Assembly (NCBI GenBank): GCA_029817715.1
Contig: JARUPY010000190.1
Location: 3,596,001-3,660,000, forward strand
Origin: Melastoma dodecandrum
Taxonomy: Eukaryota > Streptophyta > Magnoliopsida > Myrtales > Melastomataceae
Direction of reading: 5' to 3'
Length of the DNA: 64,000 bases
Made by a program: the position numbers and the translations under genes. The notes beneath the pieces are model-generated. The model was not told where the DNA came from. It did not search any database and saw only the letters and a program-made list of their open reading frames with translations. Position 1 is the first letter of the stretch; each line of letters opens with the position of its first letter. Shown one piece after another: positions 47,155-58,276 of the stretch.

Positions 47155-50100
47155 ATGGCTGCAGCTTTGGTGACTGTCCCGGTTGACGACTTGCTTCGGA
47201 GTTTGAGCGAAGAAGGCTCCATCACGATGCTCGGTCCTCAATGGGGAGTTGAAGCTCAACTCCAAGAGATCCACGACCTCTTGTCTTCTGTTCAGGGGGT
47301 CTTGCCCGAGGCAGAAAGGAAGCTTCCGTCTAGCTTTGAGCTGCAGGATAGGATTAGAGAGCTTAAGTATGCCGTTTATGACGTGGAGGACCTGCTCGAG
47401 GATTTGTCCTTGGAGGAACCCTTACGGCTGCGGGATGGAAAGCTACGCCACCTCTTCCGGCACGTAGAAAGTTGTTGGTTCGGATGGAGGATGCGCCGGG
47501 AGCTTCGGGCCATCGCAGGGCGCCTTCAAGGTCTGACAGATCCACTTATCAGCATCATCCGTAGCATTCCGGCCGAGGTTCAGGAGGTCCTGGAAGCACA
47601 CGAGATCCCGTTCATTGGGAGAGAGAGAGAGAAGGGAGAGATTATCAGGTTCCTGTTGGATGAAGGCTCGGAAGGTAATTCTGCTGTGGAAGTATATGGC
47701 GATTGGGATTGTGGGGAAACCGCATTTGTTCAGGAGGTGATGAAGGATTCAGGGGTGAGTGGGTATTTTGATGTTAAAATCTGGGTGAATGTGTCTGCTG
47801 CTCCCTTTGACACGAACAGGGTGGCACAGGAAATCATAGGTAGTCTAAGGGAAGAGGAAGATGAGGAAGAGGGGGAGGTTTTTGGATGGGAGCAGTCAAT
47901 TCATCTGTTAGCGAGGCTTCTCGATGACACCAAGAGGTACCTCTTCGTTCTCGACAATATATCATCTGGAAATTGGATTTTAAAGGAGTGGTTAAGCTTC
48001 AGAAGTTTGCTGGAGGGAGGAGTTGCCAGTGGGAGCAAAATCCTCATGACGGTTTCAAATATTTTGGCGTGGGAAATTCCCAACCTGCGGTCCCGTACTG
48101 TTCGTGTTGATATTAGAAGGATGGATCGGGAAGACGCTCTCGTATTACTAAGGGAAACAGCTTCCCAGGGAAGGGAGGGATATCATATTTTATTCCACAA
48201 CCCTCAATTCCTTAAAATCGCAGGAGATATCATTGATATATGCGATATGAATCCGAGGACGATAAAGGCAGTGGGAAGTTACTTGTCCCTCCAACCTCCT
48301 CCTGCTATTGAGGATTTGACACGGCTTCTTAACATGCTACGTGATTCTCCAGAACATGCATTCACTCTTTTGTTTCGTGGAGGTTATCCGTACGCTGATT
48401 TAATAAGTCCAGCAGTGAAGAAGAGGTACGACAATCTTCCCTCAAGGATTAAACAGTGCTTCGCCTTCTGTTACTTGTTCCCAAGAGGTCATCCCATCAA
48501 CCCTCACACCCTGGCCCAGCTCTGGATCTCCCTTGGATTTATCCACAACAACCATGACGAAGATGACCGTCTGCCATTGGAGGATATTGCCTACCATTAC
48601 TTGGATGTACTGCTCCGAGAAGAGCTGTTCCGAGTTAAGAAATCCGATATTTTTGGGAAGGTAAAATCTGTCACTCTGCATCCCCATGCCCAAGATTTGG
48701 CTCCTGCCGTTGCTGGTTGGGAGTGTCTGCCTCACAGTGGGTCTACTAGTTTACCGAACGATTTCATGGTGGATTTCTGTACGCCACAGGCTTACTATGA
48801 GCAACAATATGCTCGGCATGAATCAATTATAGATTCTCAGGGAAATAATCTCCCACACGACAAGCTGCGAACCTTTCTTCATTTCGAGGAAGACCGTACC
48901 AAACGGGAGGAAATGTACCACCTTCTGATTGCCGGACTAAATCCAAAGAAAAACAGCATGCGTGTGTTGGATCTCCATGACGTGAAGGCAGATGTGTTGC
49001 CGGAAGGTGTTTGGAAGCTGAAGCATCTGAGATTTCTCGATCTCTCTGGCAATAGCACGCTCCAAATGCTTCCTCCAGCGATCATCCGACTGCTGAACTT
49101 GCAGACCCTCAAGCTCTCGGGTTGCTCTTCCCTCACGGAATTGCCCCGTGAAATGAATAACTTGTCCGCTCTCAGGCATCTCTACATCGACGGTTGCTGG
49201 AAATTGTCTCTCATTCCAAGGGGACTCTGCGACTTGAAATGCCTCAACATACTCACCGACTTCATCTTGCCTCCTGATGATTCAAGCAAAAAAGCTGATT
49301 CCGCTGGCCTCACTGATCTTTGTAAGCTGAACGATCTCAGAGGAAGCCTCGAAATCAGAAACCTGGGCTGGTACGATGAAGAGCTCACGGACGAAGGATC
49401 GGAAGGATTGCTGGACAAGAAAAGTAATTTAGAGTCTGTTGAACTACGATTCATGAATCTACCGACGGATGCATCATTATTAGAGAAGCTCCAGCCACAC
49501 TCGAATCTGAAAGGACTGAGAATCCACAACTACGGGGATACTCAGTATCCTCAATGGATGACTCGACTCTCAACTCTCTTGCCAAATCTAGTTGAGATAG
49601 CGCTGATTGGATGCGAAAATTGCATGTATCTGCCCCTGTTTGACCATCTGCCTCATCTAAAGAAGTTGACAATTCAAGGGCTGCCAGATCTCGAGCATCT
49701 GGAGTCAGGTTCAGGACGAAGCCTAACCGAGGATGCAAATGATGTGCAGCCTTTCAGCAACCTCTCGTCATTATGCATCAAGGACTGCCCTAAGTTCAAT
49801 TCCCTGCCAATGATCCCACGTCTCATGAAGCTGACTCTGGTGAATGTAAGCGAAGCGATATTCAGGCATCCTTGTCAACTTCCTAACCTAAAGACTTTAC
49901 GTCTGGAGAATATCAAGTTTCTCGACCACTTGTCGGAGGAATGGCTGCGAGATCTTACAACTATCAAGGAACTTCATATTGGGAGCTGCCCTCCACTAGG
50001 CTCTTTCATGCCGGGAATCGGTCATCTCGAGAAGCTGGAAACACTTTCCATCTGGAACTGCAAGGCACTCAATCTATCCAAGGATGAGCAGGGAAACGTC

Positions 50101-50433
50101 GTGACGGAACTGCAAGGCCTTAAAAGCCTCCGGTGCCTGACGATCTACAAAGCCTTGAAAATGGAGCATCTTCCCGAGTGGCTATCCCATGTTGCTACTT
50201 TGAGATTCCTCTGCATAAGATCATGTCCGAGACTGGTGGTGCTATCGGAGTGGATTGGGAGCCTACGATCGCTAAAACTGCTGGAACTGATTCATTGCCC
50301 TGGGGTAGCATCATTGCCTGAAGGTATACATCACTTCACCAGCAGCAACCCAAAGAAACTCACAGTCGTTGGATGCCCACTCCTGGAGAGTCAATTGAGA
50401 GAGATACACGAATACCGTTTTCGGATACTGTAA
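47155..50433 (+). CDS. CC-NB-LRR disease resistance-like protein with degenerate NB-ARC (NLR2)
   Basis: Intronless frame of 1092 residues from the ATG at 47155, chosen by alignment with NLR1; the frame extends back to an ATG at 47104. Close paralogue of NLR1 with the same order: coiled coil (YDVEDLLED), NB-ARC and LRRs. The Walker A region reads GDWDCGET (182-189), with Glu where Lys is required, and has lost the glycine pattern. Kinase 2 is FVLDN and the MHD site LHP, as in NLR1. RNBS-D CFAFCYLFP is kept. The C-terminus differs: after LLESQLR the protein ends in EIHEYRFRIL. About 370 bp corresponding to the acidic tail and 3' flank of NLR1 is deleted, so translation runs into former 3' flank. 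An upstream start copy at 46753 may reduce its translation. Confidence 0.9.
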   Translation: MAAALVTVPVDDLLRSLSEEGSITMLGPQWGVEAQLQEIHDLLSSVQGVLPEAERKLPSSFELQDRIRELKYAVYDVEDLLEDLSLEEPLRLRDGKLRHLFRHVESCWFGWRMRRELRAIAGRLQGLTDPLISIIRSIPAEVQEVLEAHEIPFIGREREKGEIIRFLLDEGSEGNSAVEVYGDWDCGETAFVQEVMKDSGVSGYFDVKIWVNVSAAPFDTNRVAQEIIGSLREEEDEEEGEVFGWEQSIHLLARLLDDTKRYLFVLDNISSGNWILKEWLSFRSLLEGGVASGSKILMTVSNILAWEIPNLRSRTVRVDIRRMDREDALVLLRETASQGREGYHILFHNPQFLKIAGDIIDICDMNPRTIKAVGSYLSLQPPPAIEDLTRLLNMLRDSPEHAFTLLFRGGYPYADLISPAVKKRYDNLPSRIKQCFAFCYLFPRGHPINPHTLAQLWISLGFIHNNHDEDDRLPLEDIAYHYLDVLLREELFRVKKSDIFGKVKSVTLHPHAQDLAPAVAGWECLPHSGSTSLPNDFMVDFCTPQAYYEQQYARHESIIDSQGNNLPHDKLRTFLHFEEDRTKREEMYHLLIAGLNPKKNSMRVLDLHDVKADVLPEGVWKLKHLRFLDLSGNSTLQMLPPAIIRLLNLQTLKLSGCSSLTELPREMNNLSALRHLYIDGCWKLSLIPRGLCDLKCLNILTDFILPPDDSSKKADSAGLTDLCKLNDLRGSLEIRNLGWYDEELTDEGSEGLLDKKSNLESVELRFMNLPTDASLLEKLQPHSNLKGLRIHNYGDTQYPQWMTRLSTLLPNLVEIALIGCENCMYLPLFDHLPHLKKLTIQGLPDLEHLESGSGRSLTEDANDVQPFSNLSSLCIKDCPKFNSLPMIPRLMKLTLVNVSEAIFRHPCQLPNLKTLRLENIKFLDHLSEEWLRDLTTIKELHIGSCPPLGSFMPGIGHLEKLETLSIWNCKALNLSKDEQGNVVTELQGLKSLRCLTIYKALKMEHLPEWLSHVATLRFLCIRSCPRLVVLSEWIGSLRSLKLLELIHCPGVASLPEGIHHFTSSNPKKLTVVGCPLLESQLREIHEYRFRIL

Positions 50434-50660
50434 CGTCACATCTAAAGATCGATGCGGTACTCCGTCTCGAGGACTCCATCAAAGATCGAGGCCAAATTCC
50501 AGAGCCTACAAAGCATGCCAGGGACAGGAAGGAATATGTCTGAGGACAAGTATATCTGCTGCTTTCAGGAGCTATGTCATGCTTTTATTTCATTGGGTTT
50601 TAGCTGGTCAATTTAACAGGGTTTTCGGCGTGGCAATGTCCCAGCTTTGTTGATGGTTAT

Positions 50661-51979
50661 TGATAACTCTCAGAAAGTAGAGTTATATGATCACATTTGT
50701 GCCTTGATTTGAGTTAGTTCCGTCGTTTTAAGTGTTTAGATTGGTTGTTTCAAGCTGAATTGTGTTACCTCACGTTCGTTATTGTTCGTGTAGGGAATTG
50801 AAGATGAAATGAGGAACAATGAAGAGAGGAAGGAATAGTTGTGAGAAGGAAGCGAGGAGTGCGACCACAGAGACCTTCGCAGCTGCGGATAGTCTCGGCG
50901 CAGCTGCGGGCAAGAGAAGTTCGCAACCACAGAGACTTTCGCAGCTGCGGAAGATTTCCTCGCAGCTGCGGAGAAGCCAAAAGTTGAAGCTCGCAGCTGC
51001 GGAAGATTTCCTCGCAGCTGTGCAGAACCAGAAGATCTCCTCCGAATTCTTAGATTTTCTCTTTATTTCTTTTTAGGTCCTTTAGATTATTCCCTAGTAT
51101 AAATACTAACACTTAAGGCTTACTAGGGTTGTGTGAGGTGGTGGGAATTGGTTTTTCTTTGACGGCAAAAAGCTCGTGACAGGAGATGGGTGCCGGCGGA
51201 GAATTGCAGATTCTTTTCCCTTTTTCTTTTAGATTTCAATTATGCTTTTATCTTTGATCTGGTTTTCGTATTGCATCGCTATGAACTAATTTCTTTGTTC
51301 TAGGACAACGATGGAACTTCGTGTTCTTTTGTAATTGTTGAACCTTTCTTTATTATGATTTGAATTTCCATCGGTTGTTTATCCAATTCCGTGTTTAATG
51401 CGTATTAGCAGCCTGATCAACCGTTGGTATTGATTTGATCACCTAGGGAGACTCGAGAGGGTAGACTAGGTCAGATCGGGATTAGGATAACCTAAGGAAT
51501 CTTCGAGTCGAGAGACCGGGTTTTAGTGTGAGAGTAGAAATACCGTGCACCTTGGGTAATCAAAGTAGGGTTAAATCGTAAAGGGCCTCCACTAGTTCTT
51601 TGCCTAGACATAGAGTAGAGAATTTGATACATGGGGGTACGTTCCCGGATATCCGAGAGGGTTATGGGGAGAGATTAGCGGCCTACAGTTAACAACCGAT
51701 GAAATTCAATAGTAATAAGAAGAGGGGATATGAGAGCATAAGTCATGAGGGGAAATCGGTAGTCCTAGATCTTTCATTCTTATTGGTAATTCGATTCACT
51801 TTGCTGTAGTTTAACTTCTCATCACTTAATTTGTTCACTTGACCTTGAATTTGGTTATCGAATTTGACGTTACAAGACTTAATTGATACTGATTCTCTGT
51901 GGGATCGACCCTTGCTTGCCCTTACTGCTTAGTTTGTGTGAACGAGGATTTATTTTTGTTGCGTTGACGACGCGCATCA
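50661..51979 (+). repeat. Athila 5' LTR
   Basis: 1319 bp. It holds six copies of CGCAGCTGCG or close variants (about 50877-51022). A TATA motif TATAAATA at 51098-51105 follows them. Confidence 0.95.
51098..51105 (+). promoter_or_regulatory. Athila LTR TATA box
   Basis: TATAAATA, repeated at 61035-61042 in the 3' LTR, about 80 bp downstream of the palindrome cluster. Confidence 0.6.
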
Positions 51980-51980
51980 A

Positions 51981-52002
51981 ATTTTGGCGCCGTTGCCGGG
52001 GA
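51981..52002 (+). other. Athila primer-binding site
   Basis: TTTGGCGCCGTTGCCGGGGA directly inside the 5' LTR, the form usual for Athila elements. Confidence 0.85.
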
Positions 52003-52091
52003 ACCAGTTTTCGTTTAGTTGTCTTTTACCTCTATTTTCGATAACTGTTTGACGTTCAAGTTTTTATTTTTCTCTTTATATATTTCAGTTT

Positions 52092-53378
52092 ATGCTACGC
52101 AGTCAAAGAGCTAATTTGACTCCAGTGGACCCAGAAATCGAGCGCACCTTCCGGCAAAGGTTGAGAGCACAGCGAGTATCTATGGCCGACGAGGTAAATA
52201 GAAATCAGATCGACGGAAACCTAGTCCCAGATGTCGATAACAGGCCGATGATGGACTTCACATCGGCCAGAACTTACGCTCACCGGTCATGCATAGCACC
52301 ACCGCCCATCGCAGCTCGTGATTATGAGATCAAGACATCGGTGATGCAGATGATTCAGAATACAGTCCAGTTCAGAGGAACACCGATGGAGGATCCGCAC
52401 GAGCATCTGAGTAAGTTTCTCAGCGTATGCGACACTTTCAGGCAGAACGGAGTGTCCCAAGATGCAGTCAGGCTGAAGCTGTTCACATTCTCCCTAAAGG
52501 ACAAGGCCTGGGCGTGGTTCAATTCACTCCCAGTAAATTCAATATCGACTTGGGCACAGATGGAGGAGGCCTTCCTGGACCAGTATTATCCTCCCTCGAA
52601 GATATCTCAGATGAGGAACGAGATTACCACGTTCCGACAGGACAGCGATGAAACTTTCGTGGAGGCATGGGAGCGATTCAAGAATCTGCTGATACAGTGC
52701 CCATATCATGATCTGCCTGGATGGAGACAGCTTGAGGCATTCTATAATGGACTCACGGACTCATCCAGGAAGGACGTAAATTTGGCATCTGGAGGATCCT
52801 TTTTGAGGAAGTCCTATGTGGAAGGACTGGAGCTCCTTGAGACAATGAGGAAGACTTGTCTGCCGAACCAGTATTCGAATCGTATAAACACCGATAATTT
52901 TTCGAACCTGCTAGCGTCGTATCCGCTCACGGCACGACCAGCAACGCGCAGACGGAATCCCAGAATATCCCTCTCGTTCCCTTCAAGGAAGCCGCAGGGC
53001 ATCTTCGAATTGGATACCTTAACCTCAATTCAAGCACAACTGGCCGCTCTCACTAAGAAATTTGAGGCAACGAACGTTAGTTCGGTTCAGAGCAACCAGC
53101 AGGGTTGTCAGATTTGCGGAGGACCGCATCTCACGGATCAGTGCACTATGAGCATGGAGGAAGCCAACTTTGTTGGAAACCAGCGCAACAACCCGTACTC
53201 GAATACGTATAACCCAGGATGGAGGAATCATCCGAACTTTTCCTGGAGAACACAGGCACCTCCTCCTGGTATGCCTAGACCACCAGCACCAGCGCCTCAG
53301 TATCCGCAAGCACAAGCAGAAGCCTCGAAAAAGAAGCCGAGCCTCGAAGAGATGATGCTCAAATACATGGCGAATTAA
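52092..53378 (+). CDS. Athila Gag protein
   Basis: 428 residues. The central retrotransposon gag domain (about residues 95-260) has LFTFSLKDKAWAWFNSLP and FLDQYYPPSK. A C-terminal cysteine/histidine knuckle of reduced form (CQICGGPHLTDQC, CX2CX3HX4C, about 341-353) is followed by a Pro/Ala-rich stretch. Gag forms the particle that packages the element RNA. The frame ends at a TAA (53376-53378) and the pol frame opens in the same phase nine bases later. In this lineage gag and pol are often one frame, so this stop may be a mutation or a readthrough point. Confidence 0.9.
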   Translation: MLRSQRANLTPVDPEIERTFRQRLRAQRVSMADEVNRNQIDGNLVPDVDNRPMMDFTSARTYAHRSCIAPPPIAARDYEIKTSVMQMIQNTVQFRGTPMEDPHEHLSKFLSVCDTFRQNGVSQDAVRLKLFTFSLKDKAWAWFNSLPVNSISTWAQMEEAFLDQYYPPSKISQMRNEITTFRQDSDETFVEAWERFKNLLIQCPYHDLPGWRQLEAFYNGLTDSSRKDVNLASGGSFLRKSYVEGLELLETMRKTCLPNQYSNRINTDNFSNLLASYPLTARPATRRRNPRISLSFPSRKPQGIFELDTLTSIQAQLAALTKKFEATNVSSVQSNQQGCQICGGPHLTDQCTMSMEEANFVGNQRNNPYSNTYNPGWRNHPNFSWRTQAPPPGMPRPPAPAPQYPQAQAEASKKKPSLEEMMLKYMAN

Positions 53379-53387
53379 GACGCCCTG

Positions 53388-56300
53388 ATGAAGAACCAAG
53401 CAGCGTCGATTCGGAACCTGGAGAACCAGGTAAGCCAGCTGGCTCAGGCGGTGAATTCGAGAGCCTATGGGTCTCTCCCAAGCAATACAGAAACCAACCC
53501 AAGGGAGCAAGCAAAAGCCGTGACTCTAAGGAACGGCCGGTCACTTGAGGCAGAGGAAGCCGAAGCTAAGAAGGAAAGCAGTGGATCCAGTCCAGTGGAG
53601 ATAACTAGTAAGAAATCTCAGACTAGTCCATTAAATTCTAACTTGGACTTGCTACAGGACAAAGGGAAGAAAAAGATGGAGGAAGAGAGAAAGAAACCGG
53701 AAATCGACATCTCGAAGTTGCCGTTCCCACAGAGATCCCGAAAGCAAAACGGGGATGCTCAATTCCGTAAGTTCCTCGATGTATTTAAAAAGTTACACAT
53801 TAACATCCCTTTCGCAGAAGCTTTGGAGCAGATGCCTAGTTACGTCAAGTTCATGAAGGACGTACTCTCGAAGAAACGGAGGTTGGGCGATTTTGAGACA
53901 GTTACACTTACCGAGGAGTGTAGCGCCATCATCCAGAAAAAGATACCACCGAAGCTCAAGGACCCAGGTAGCTTCACAATCCCATGCACAATTGGAAGAG
54001 CATTCTCAGGTAAAGCTCTTTGCGACCTTGGGGCGAGCATAAATCTGATGCCCTTTTCGGTGTATAAAGAGCTAGGTTTGGGGGAGGTAAGACCTACATC
54101 TGTGTCCCTTCAGTTAGCCGATAGATCCATTACGTACCCGAAAGGGATTATTGAGGATGTTCTTGTCAAAGTAGATAAATTTATTTTTCCGGCTGACTTT
54201 CTGGTGTTAGACTTTGAGGAGGACAATGAGATTCCTATCATCCTTGGTCGTCCATTTTTAGCCACAGGAAGGGAGTTGATCGATGTGCAGAAGGGAGAGT
54301 TGACAATCCGTGTCAACGATCAGGAAGTCATATTTAACGTTTATAAATCTGTTAAATGGCCTTCTGAAAATTCTGATTGTTTCCGGATGGACATTGTTGA
54401 TAGGTGCACTTCCAAGTTTTCCCCTCTTGGTGATGAAGGTATCTCAGAAGATGAAGGAGAGAAGACAGACCCCGATGGTGACACCCAGGAAGCCCTGGCG
54501 TTATTCACACGAAGGATTCAACAATGTGACACGCTAGAGCGGCCACTGAACCCGATGCGCCCTTCAATTGAGGAACCCCCCACTTTAGAGCTCAAGCAAC
54601 TCCCGGATCATCTCAGGTATGCGTACCTCGGACCATCAAATACTTTACCTGTGATTATTTCTGCCAATCTTACAGGAGAAGAGGAGGAGGAATTGCTTGA
54701 GATCCTCAAGGCACACAAGAAGGCATTGGGATGGACTATAGCGGATATTCGAGGAATCAGTCCGTCGGTGTGTATGCACAAGATTTTGCTTGAGGATGAT
54801 CATAAGGCCTCAGTCGAGGCTCAGAGGCGACTCAATCCGAACATGAAGGAAGTGGTGAAGAAAGAGATCATCAAGTGGCTAGATGCAGGTATTATTTACC
54901 CGATCTCTAACAGTTCGTGGGTTAGCCCTGTGCAGTGCGTCCCGAAGAAAGGAGGGATGACGGTGGTCAAGAACGAGAAGAATGAGTTGATTCCGACTCG
55001 CACTGTAACCGGGTGGAGAGTTTGCATGGATTACCGCAAACTGAACAAGGCCACCAGGAAAGACCATTTTCCTCTACCCTTTATTGATCAGATGCTTGAT
55101 CGATTGGCGGGTAAGGATTTCTATTGCTTCTTGGACGGATACTCCGGGTACAATCAAATTTTGATTGCTCCGGAGGACCAAGAAAAGACAACGTTCACAT
55201 GCCCATTCGGTACCTTTGCGTTTCGCCGCATGCCATTTGGATTGTGTAATGCACCTGCGACTTTTCAACGATGCATGATGGCCATATTCTCTGATATGAT
55301 TGAAAATGGTTTGGAGGTCTTCATGGATGATTTTTCTGTTTTTGGTACATCGTATGCGGATTGCCTGTCGAACCTCACTAAGGTTCTAAAACGTTGTGAG
55401 GATGCTAACCTAATCCTGAACTGGGAGAAATGCCAGTTTATGGTTCGTGATGGCATTGTTTTAGGTCACCGGATCTCCAGCAAGGGCATTGAAGTAGACA
55501 GGGCAAAGATAGAGACAATTGAGAAGTTACCCCCACCCTCTTCCGTGAAAGGGATTCGGAGCTTCCTCGGACATGCTGGTTTCTACCGGAGGTTCATCAA
55601 GGACTTCTCCAAGATCACGAAGCCACTGTGCAATTTGTTGGAGAAGGATGTTCCCTTTGTATTCGATGCTGAGTGCCTTTCTGCCTTTACTGAACTCAAG
55701 AAGAGGTTAGTATCTGCTCCCATAGTCATAGCACCTGATTGGAATTTGCCCTTTGAGTTGATGTGTGATGCTAGCGACTATGCAGTAGGAGCCGCATTAG
55801 GCCAGAGGGTAGATAAGATTTTTCGGGGTATATACTATGCCAGCAGGACCTTAGATGATGCCCAGGTTAATTACACCACGACTGAGAAAGAATTGTTAGC
55901 CGTCGTGTTTGCATTTGATAAATTTCGCAGTTATCTGGTGGGATCTAAGATAATAGTGTTTACGGATCACTCAGCGATCAAATACTTGATTGAGAAAAAG
56001 GACGCTAAGCCTAGGCTGATTCGTTGGGTACTATTATTACAAGAATTTGATTTAGAGATCCGATATAGGAAAGGGGCTGAAAATCAGATAGCAGATCACT
56101 TGTCTAGGTTAGAAAACGAAAATGTAATTCAAGACAAGGTTTGCATCAATGAGTTCTTTCCTGATGAGTGTTTGTTGTCTGTTGATGTGAGCGTGCCTTG
56201 GTATGCTGATTTTGTAAACTTCATTGTGTCGAAATTTATTCCTGAGGATTTCAATGCACACAAGCGGAAACGGTTTCTTCATGACGTTCGTCACTACTTT

Positions 56301-57473
56301 TTGGACGAACCATTTCTGTTTAAAAAGTGTGCAGATCAGGTGATCAGGAGATGTGTGCCGGAATCTGAAATCATGGACATACTAGCCCATTGCCACGCAT
56401 CCCCCTATGGAGGACACTATGGAGGAGATAGAACAGCCGCAAAAGTTCTCCAGTCAGGTTTCTACTGGCCGACTATTTTTAAGGATGCCTATCAGTTTGT
56501 TCTTCATTGTGATAGGTGCCAAAGAACAGGGAACATATCACGGAGAAACGAAATGCCTCTGCAGAACATCCTCGAGGTTGAACTTTTTGATGTTTGGGGC
56601 ATCGATTTCATGGGACCCTTCATCCCATCGAACGGTAACAAGTACATCCTCGTAGCAGTAGATTACGTTTCCAAGTGGGTGGAAGCAATTGCTTCCCCCA
56701 CTAATGAGGCTAAAGTGGTTGTCAAGTTTATGCAGAAACATATTTTCACTAGGTTCGGTGTTCCACGCGCTATCATTAGTGACGAAGGTACACACTTCAT
56801 CAATCGTCAGTTTAATGCACTGTTAATCAAATATGGCGTGAAGCACAAGGTGGCCACAGCATATCACCCACAGACCAGCGGACAAGCAGAAGTTTCTAAT
56901 CGTGAAGTGAAGCGCATCCTTGAGAAGTCGGTAAGTACAACACGAAAAGATTGGTCGTTAAAACTTGATGATGCTTTGTCGGCGTACAGGACAGCGTACA
57001 AAACACCGATCGGGATGTCTCCATACCGACTTGTCTTTGGCAAGGCTTGTCACCTCCCAGTGGAACTCGAGCACAAGGCATACTGGGCACTAAAGCACCT
57101 GAATTTCGATGCAACCCGATCAGGTGAGGCTCGCCTTTTGCAGATGAACGAGTTGGAGGAGCTTCATCATCGGGCATACGAGAATGCATCTATCTACAAG
57201 GAGAAGACGAAAAAATGGCATGATAGCCGCATCCTCAATAGGTCATTTGTGTCAGGTGAGTATGTATTACTTTTCAACTCACGTTTGCGGTTATTTCCAG
57301 GCAAGTTGAAGTCGAAATGGTCCGGACCGTTCAAAGTGATCAGAATGTTCCCTCATGGCGCTGTAGAGTTGCAGTCGAATGATTCGGAGACCACGTTCAA
57401 GGTCAACGGCCAACGCCTCAAACACTATCATGGAGAGCCACTTGAGCGAGGAACTACGTCCAAAGACGCATAA
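53388..57473 (+). CDS. Athila Pol polyprotein (protease, RT, RNase H, integrase)
   Basis: 1361 residues, uninterrupted. Aspartic protease with [10 protein letters not shown] (about 212). RT with [14 protein letters not shown] and FMDD (about 644). RNase H with [13 protein letters not shown] (about 791) and TDHSAIKYL. Integrase with a zinc region ([12 protein letters not shown], then [13 protein letters not shown], about 1001-1045) and the catalytic D, D, E with 35 residues between the second D and E (about 1070, 1129, 1165). There is no chromodomain. All catalytic residues I can see are kept, so the enzyme set may still be active if pol is expressed. Its separation from gag by a stop codon is the open question. 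Confidence 0.93.
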   Translation: MKNQAASIRNLENQVSQLAQAVNSRAYGSLPSNTETNPREQAKAVTLRNGRSLEAEEAEAKKESSGSSPVEITSKKSQTSPLNSNLDLLQDKGKKKMEEERKKPEIDISKLPFPQRSRKQNGDAQFRKFLDVFKKLHINIPFAEALEQMPSYVKFMKDVLSKKRRLGDFETVTLTEECSAIIQKKIPPKLKDPGSFTIPCTIGRAFSGKALCDLGASINLMPFSVYKELGLGEVRPTSVSLQLADRSITYPKGIIEDVLVKVDKFIFPADFLVLDFEEDNEIPIILGRPFLATGRELIDVQKGELTIRVNDQEVIFNVYKSVKWPSENSDCFRMDIVDRCTSKFSPLGDEGISEDEGEKTDPDGDTQEALALFTRRIQQCDTLERPLNPMRPSIEEPPTLELKQLPDHLRYAYLGPSNTLPVIISANLTGEEEEELLEILKAHKKALGWTIADIRGISPSVCMHKILLEDDHKASVEAQRRLNPNMKEVVKKEIIKWLDAGIIYPISNSSWVSPVQCVPKKGGMTVVKNEKNELIPTRTVTGWRVCMDYRKLNKATRKDHFPLPFIDQMLDRLAGKDFYCFLDGYSGYNQILIAPEDQEKTTFTCPFGTFAFRRMPFGLCNAPATFQRCMMAIFSDMIENGLEVFMDDFSVFGTSYADCLSNLTKVLKRCEDANLILNWEKCQFMVRDGIVLGHRISSKGIEVDRAKIETIEKLPPPSSVKGIRSFLGHAGFYRRFIKDFSKITKPLCNLLEKDVPFVFDAECLSAFTELKKRLVSAPIVIAPDWNLPFELMCDASDYAVGAALGQRVDKIFRGIYYASRTLDDAQVNYTTTEKELLAVVFAFDKFRSYLVGSKIIVFTDHSAIKYLIEKKDAKPRLIRWVLLLQEFDLEIRYRKGAENQIADHLSRLENENVIQDKVCINEFFPDECLLSVDVSVPWYADFVNFIVSKFIPEDFNAHKRKRFLHDVRHYFLDEPFLFKKCADQVIRRCVPESEIMDILAHCHASPYGGHYGGDRTAAKVLQSGFYWPTIFKDAYQFVLHCDRCQRTGNISRRNEMPLQNILEVELFDVWGIDFMGPFIPSNGNKYILVAVDYVSKWVEAIASPTNEAKVVVKFMQKHIFTRFGVPRAIISDEGTHFINRQFNALLIKYGVKHKVATAYHPQTSGQAEVSNREVKRILEKSVSTTRKDWSLKLDDALSAYRTAYKTPIGMSPYRLVFGKACHLPVELEHKAYWALKHLNFDATRSGEARLLQMNELEELHHRAYENASIYKEKTKKWHDSRILNRSFVSGEYVLLFNSRLRLFPGKLKSKWSGPFKVIRMFPHGAVELQSNDSETTFKVNGQRLKHYHGEPLERGTTSKDA

Positions 57474-58276
57474 AATCGTGCGAAAGTCGAGCCATCGACT
57501 CTAAACCAGGGCGCTTCTTGGGAGGCAACCCAAGTCGTTTCATTTTATTCCTGATAATTAGTTATTTTTAATCGTTTATTTGTTTTTGTTAGTAGATCAA
57601 GAAGCATGTCCATGAAAAAGACGGAGAAAGAAAATGAGGTAGCATCCACAGTAAGTTTCGCAGCTGCGAGAACATCTCTCGCAGCTGCGGAAGGCGCATA
57701 CACAGTCGACCCTCAGAGAGTTTCGCAGCTGCGGAGGAAATTCTCGCAGCTGTGAGAGACGTGTAACCTGCGACCCTCAGAGAGTCTCGCAGCTGCGGAG
57801 GGAATTCTCGCAGCTGCGAGAGACATGTGACCTGCGACCCTCAGAGAGTCTCACAGCTGCGGAGGAAATTCTCGCAGCTGCGAGAGGACGAAATTTCAAA
57901 CAGATTAAAAAGGGGGCGAACCTAAACCCTAATTTATTTTTCCTCATTCTCTCAGGGCGCAGCTGCGACGCATCCCTTCTCTCCAGGCGGCGGCTCCTCA
58001 TCTTCACATCGCCTGCTACTCACGCATCGATCTCTGACGCCCGCCTTCTCTCCTGTGCGTCCATCCGCTGCATATCCGCTCTCCGGTGCCACCCGCCAAC
58101 CACCCAACCAACCTCGTCGCCACCTTCCTGCCGTTGGTCGACCACAATCTCCCACAGAGACGATAATCAGGAAAGTTCCCCATCCCATAGTTCTATCGGT
58201 GATTTGTGTGCGGCCACTTCGTTGTTCACCCGGAGATTCAATAGTTGCCTTAGTTCTTAGAATAGCGTAGTTAGCG
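57474..58276. repeat. pol-env spacer with CGCAGCTGCG palindrome array
   Basis: Between 57655 and 57970 nine copies of CGCAGCTGCG or one-base variants lie in direct units of about 70 bp (phrases such as cctcagagagtctcgcagctgcgg and ggaattctcgcagctgcgag). The same motif clusters in both LTRs. No gene is seen in the rest of the spacer. Confidence 0.9.
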
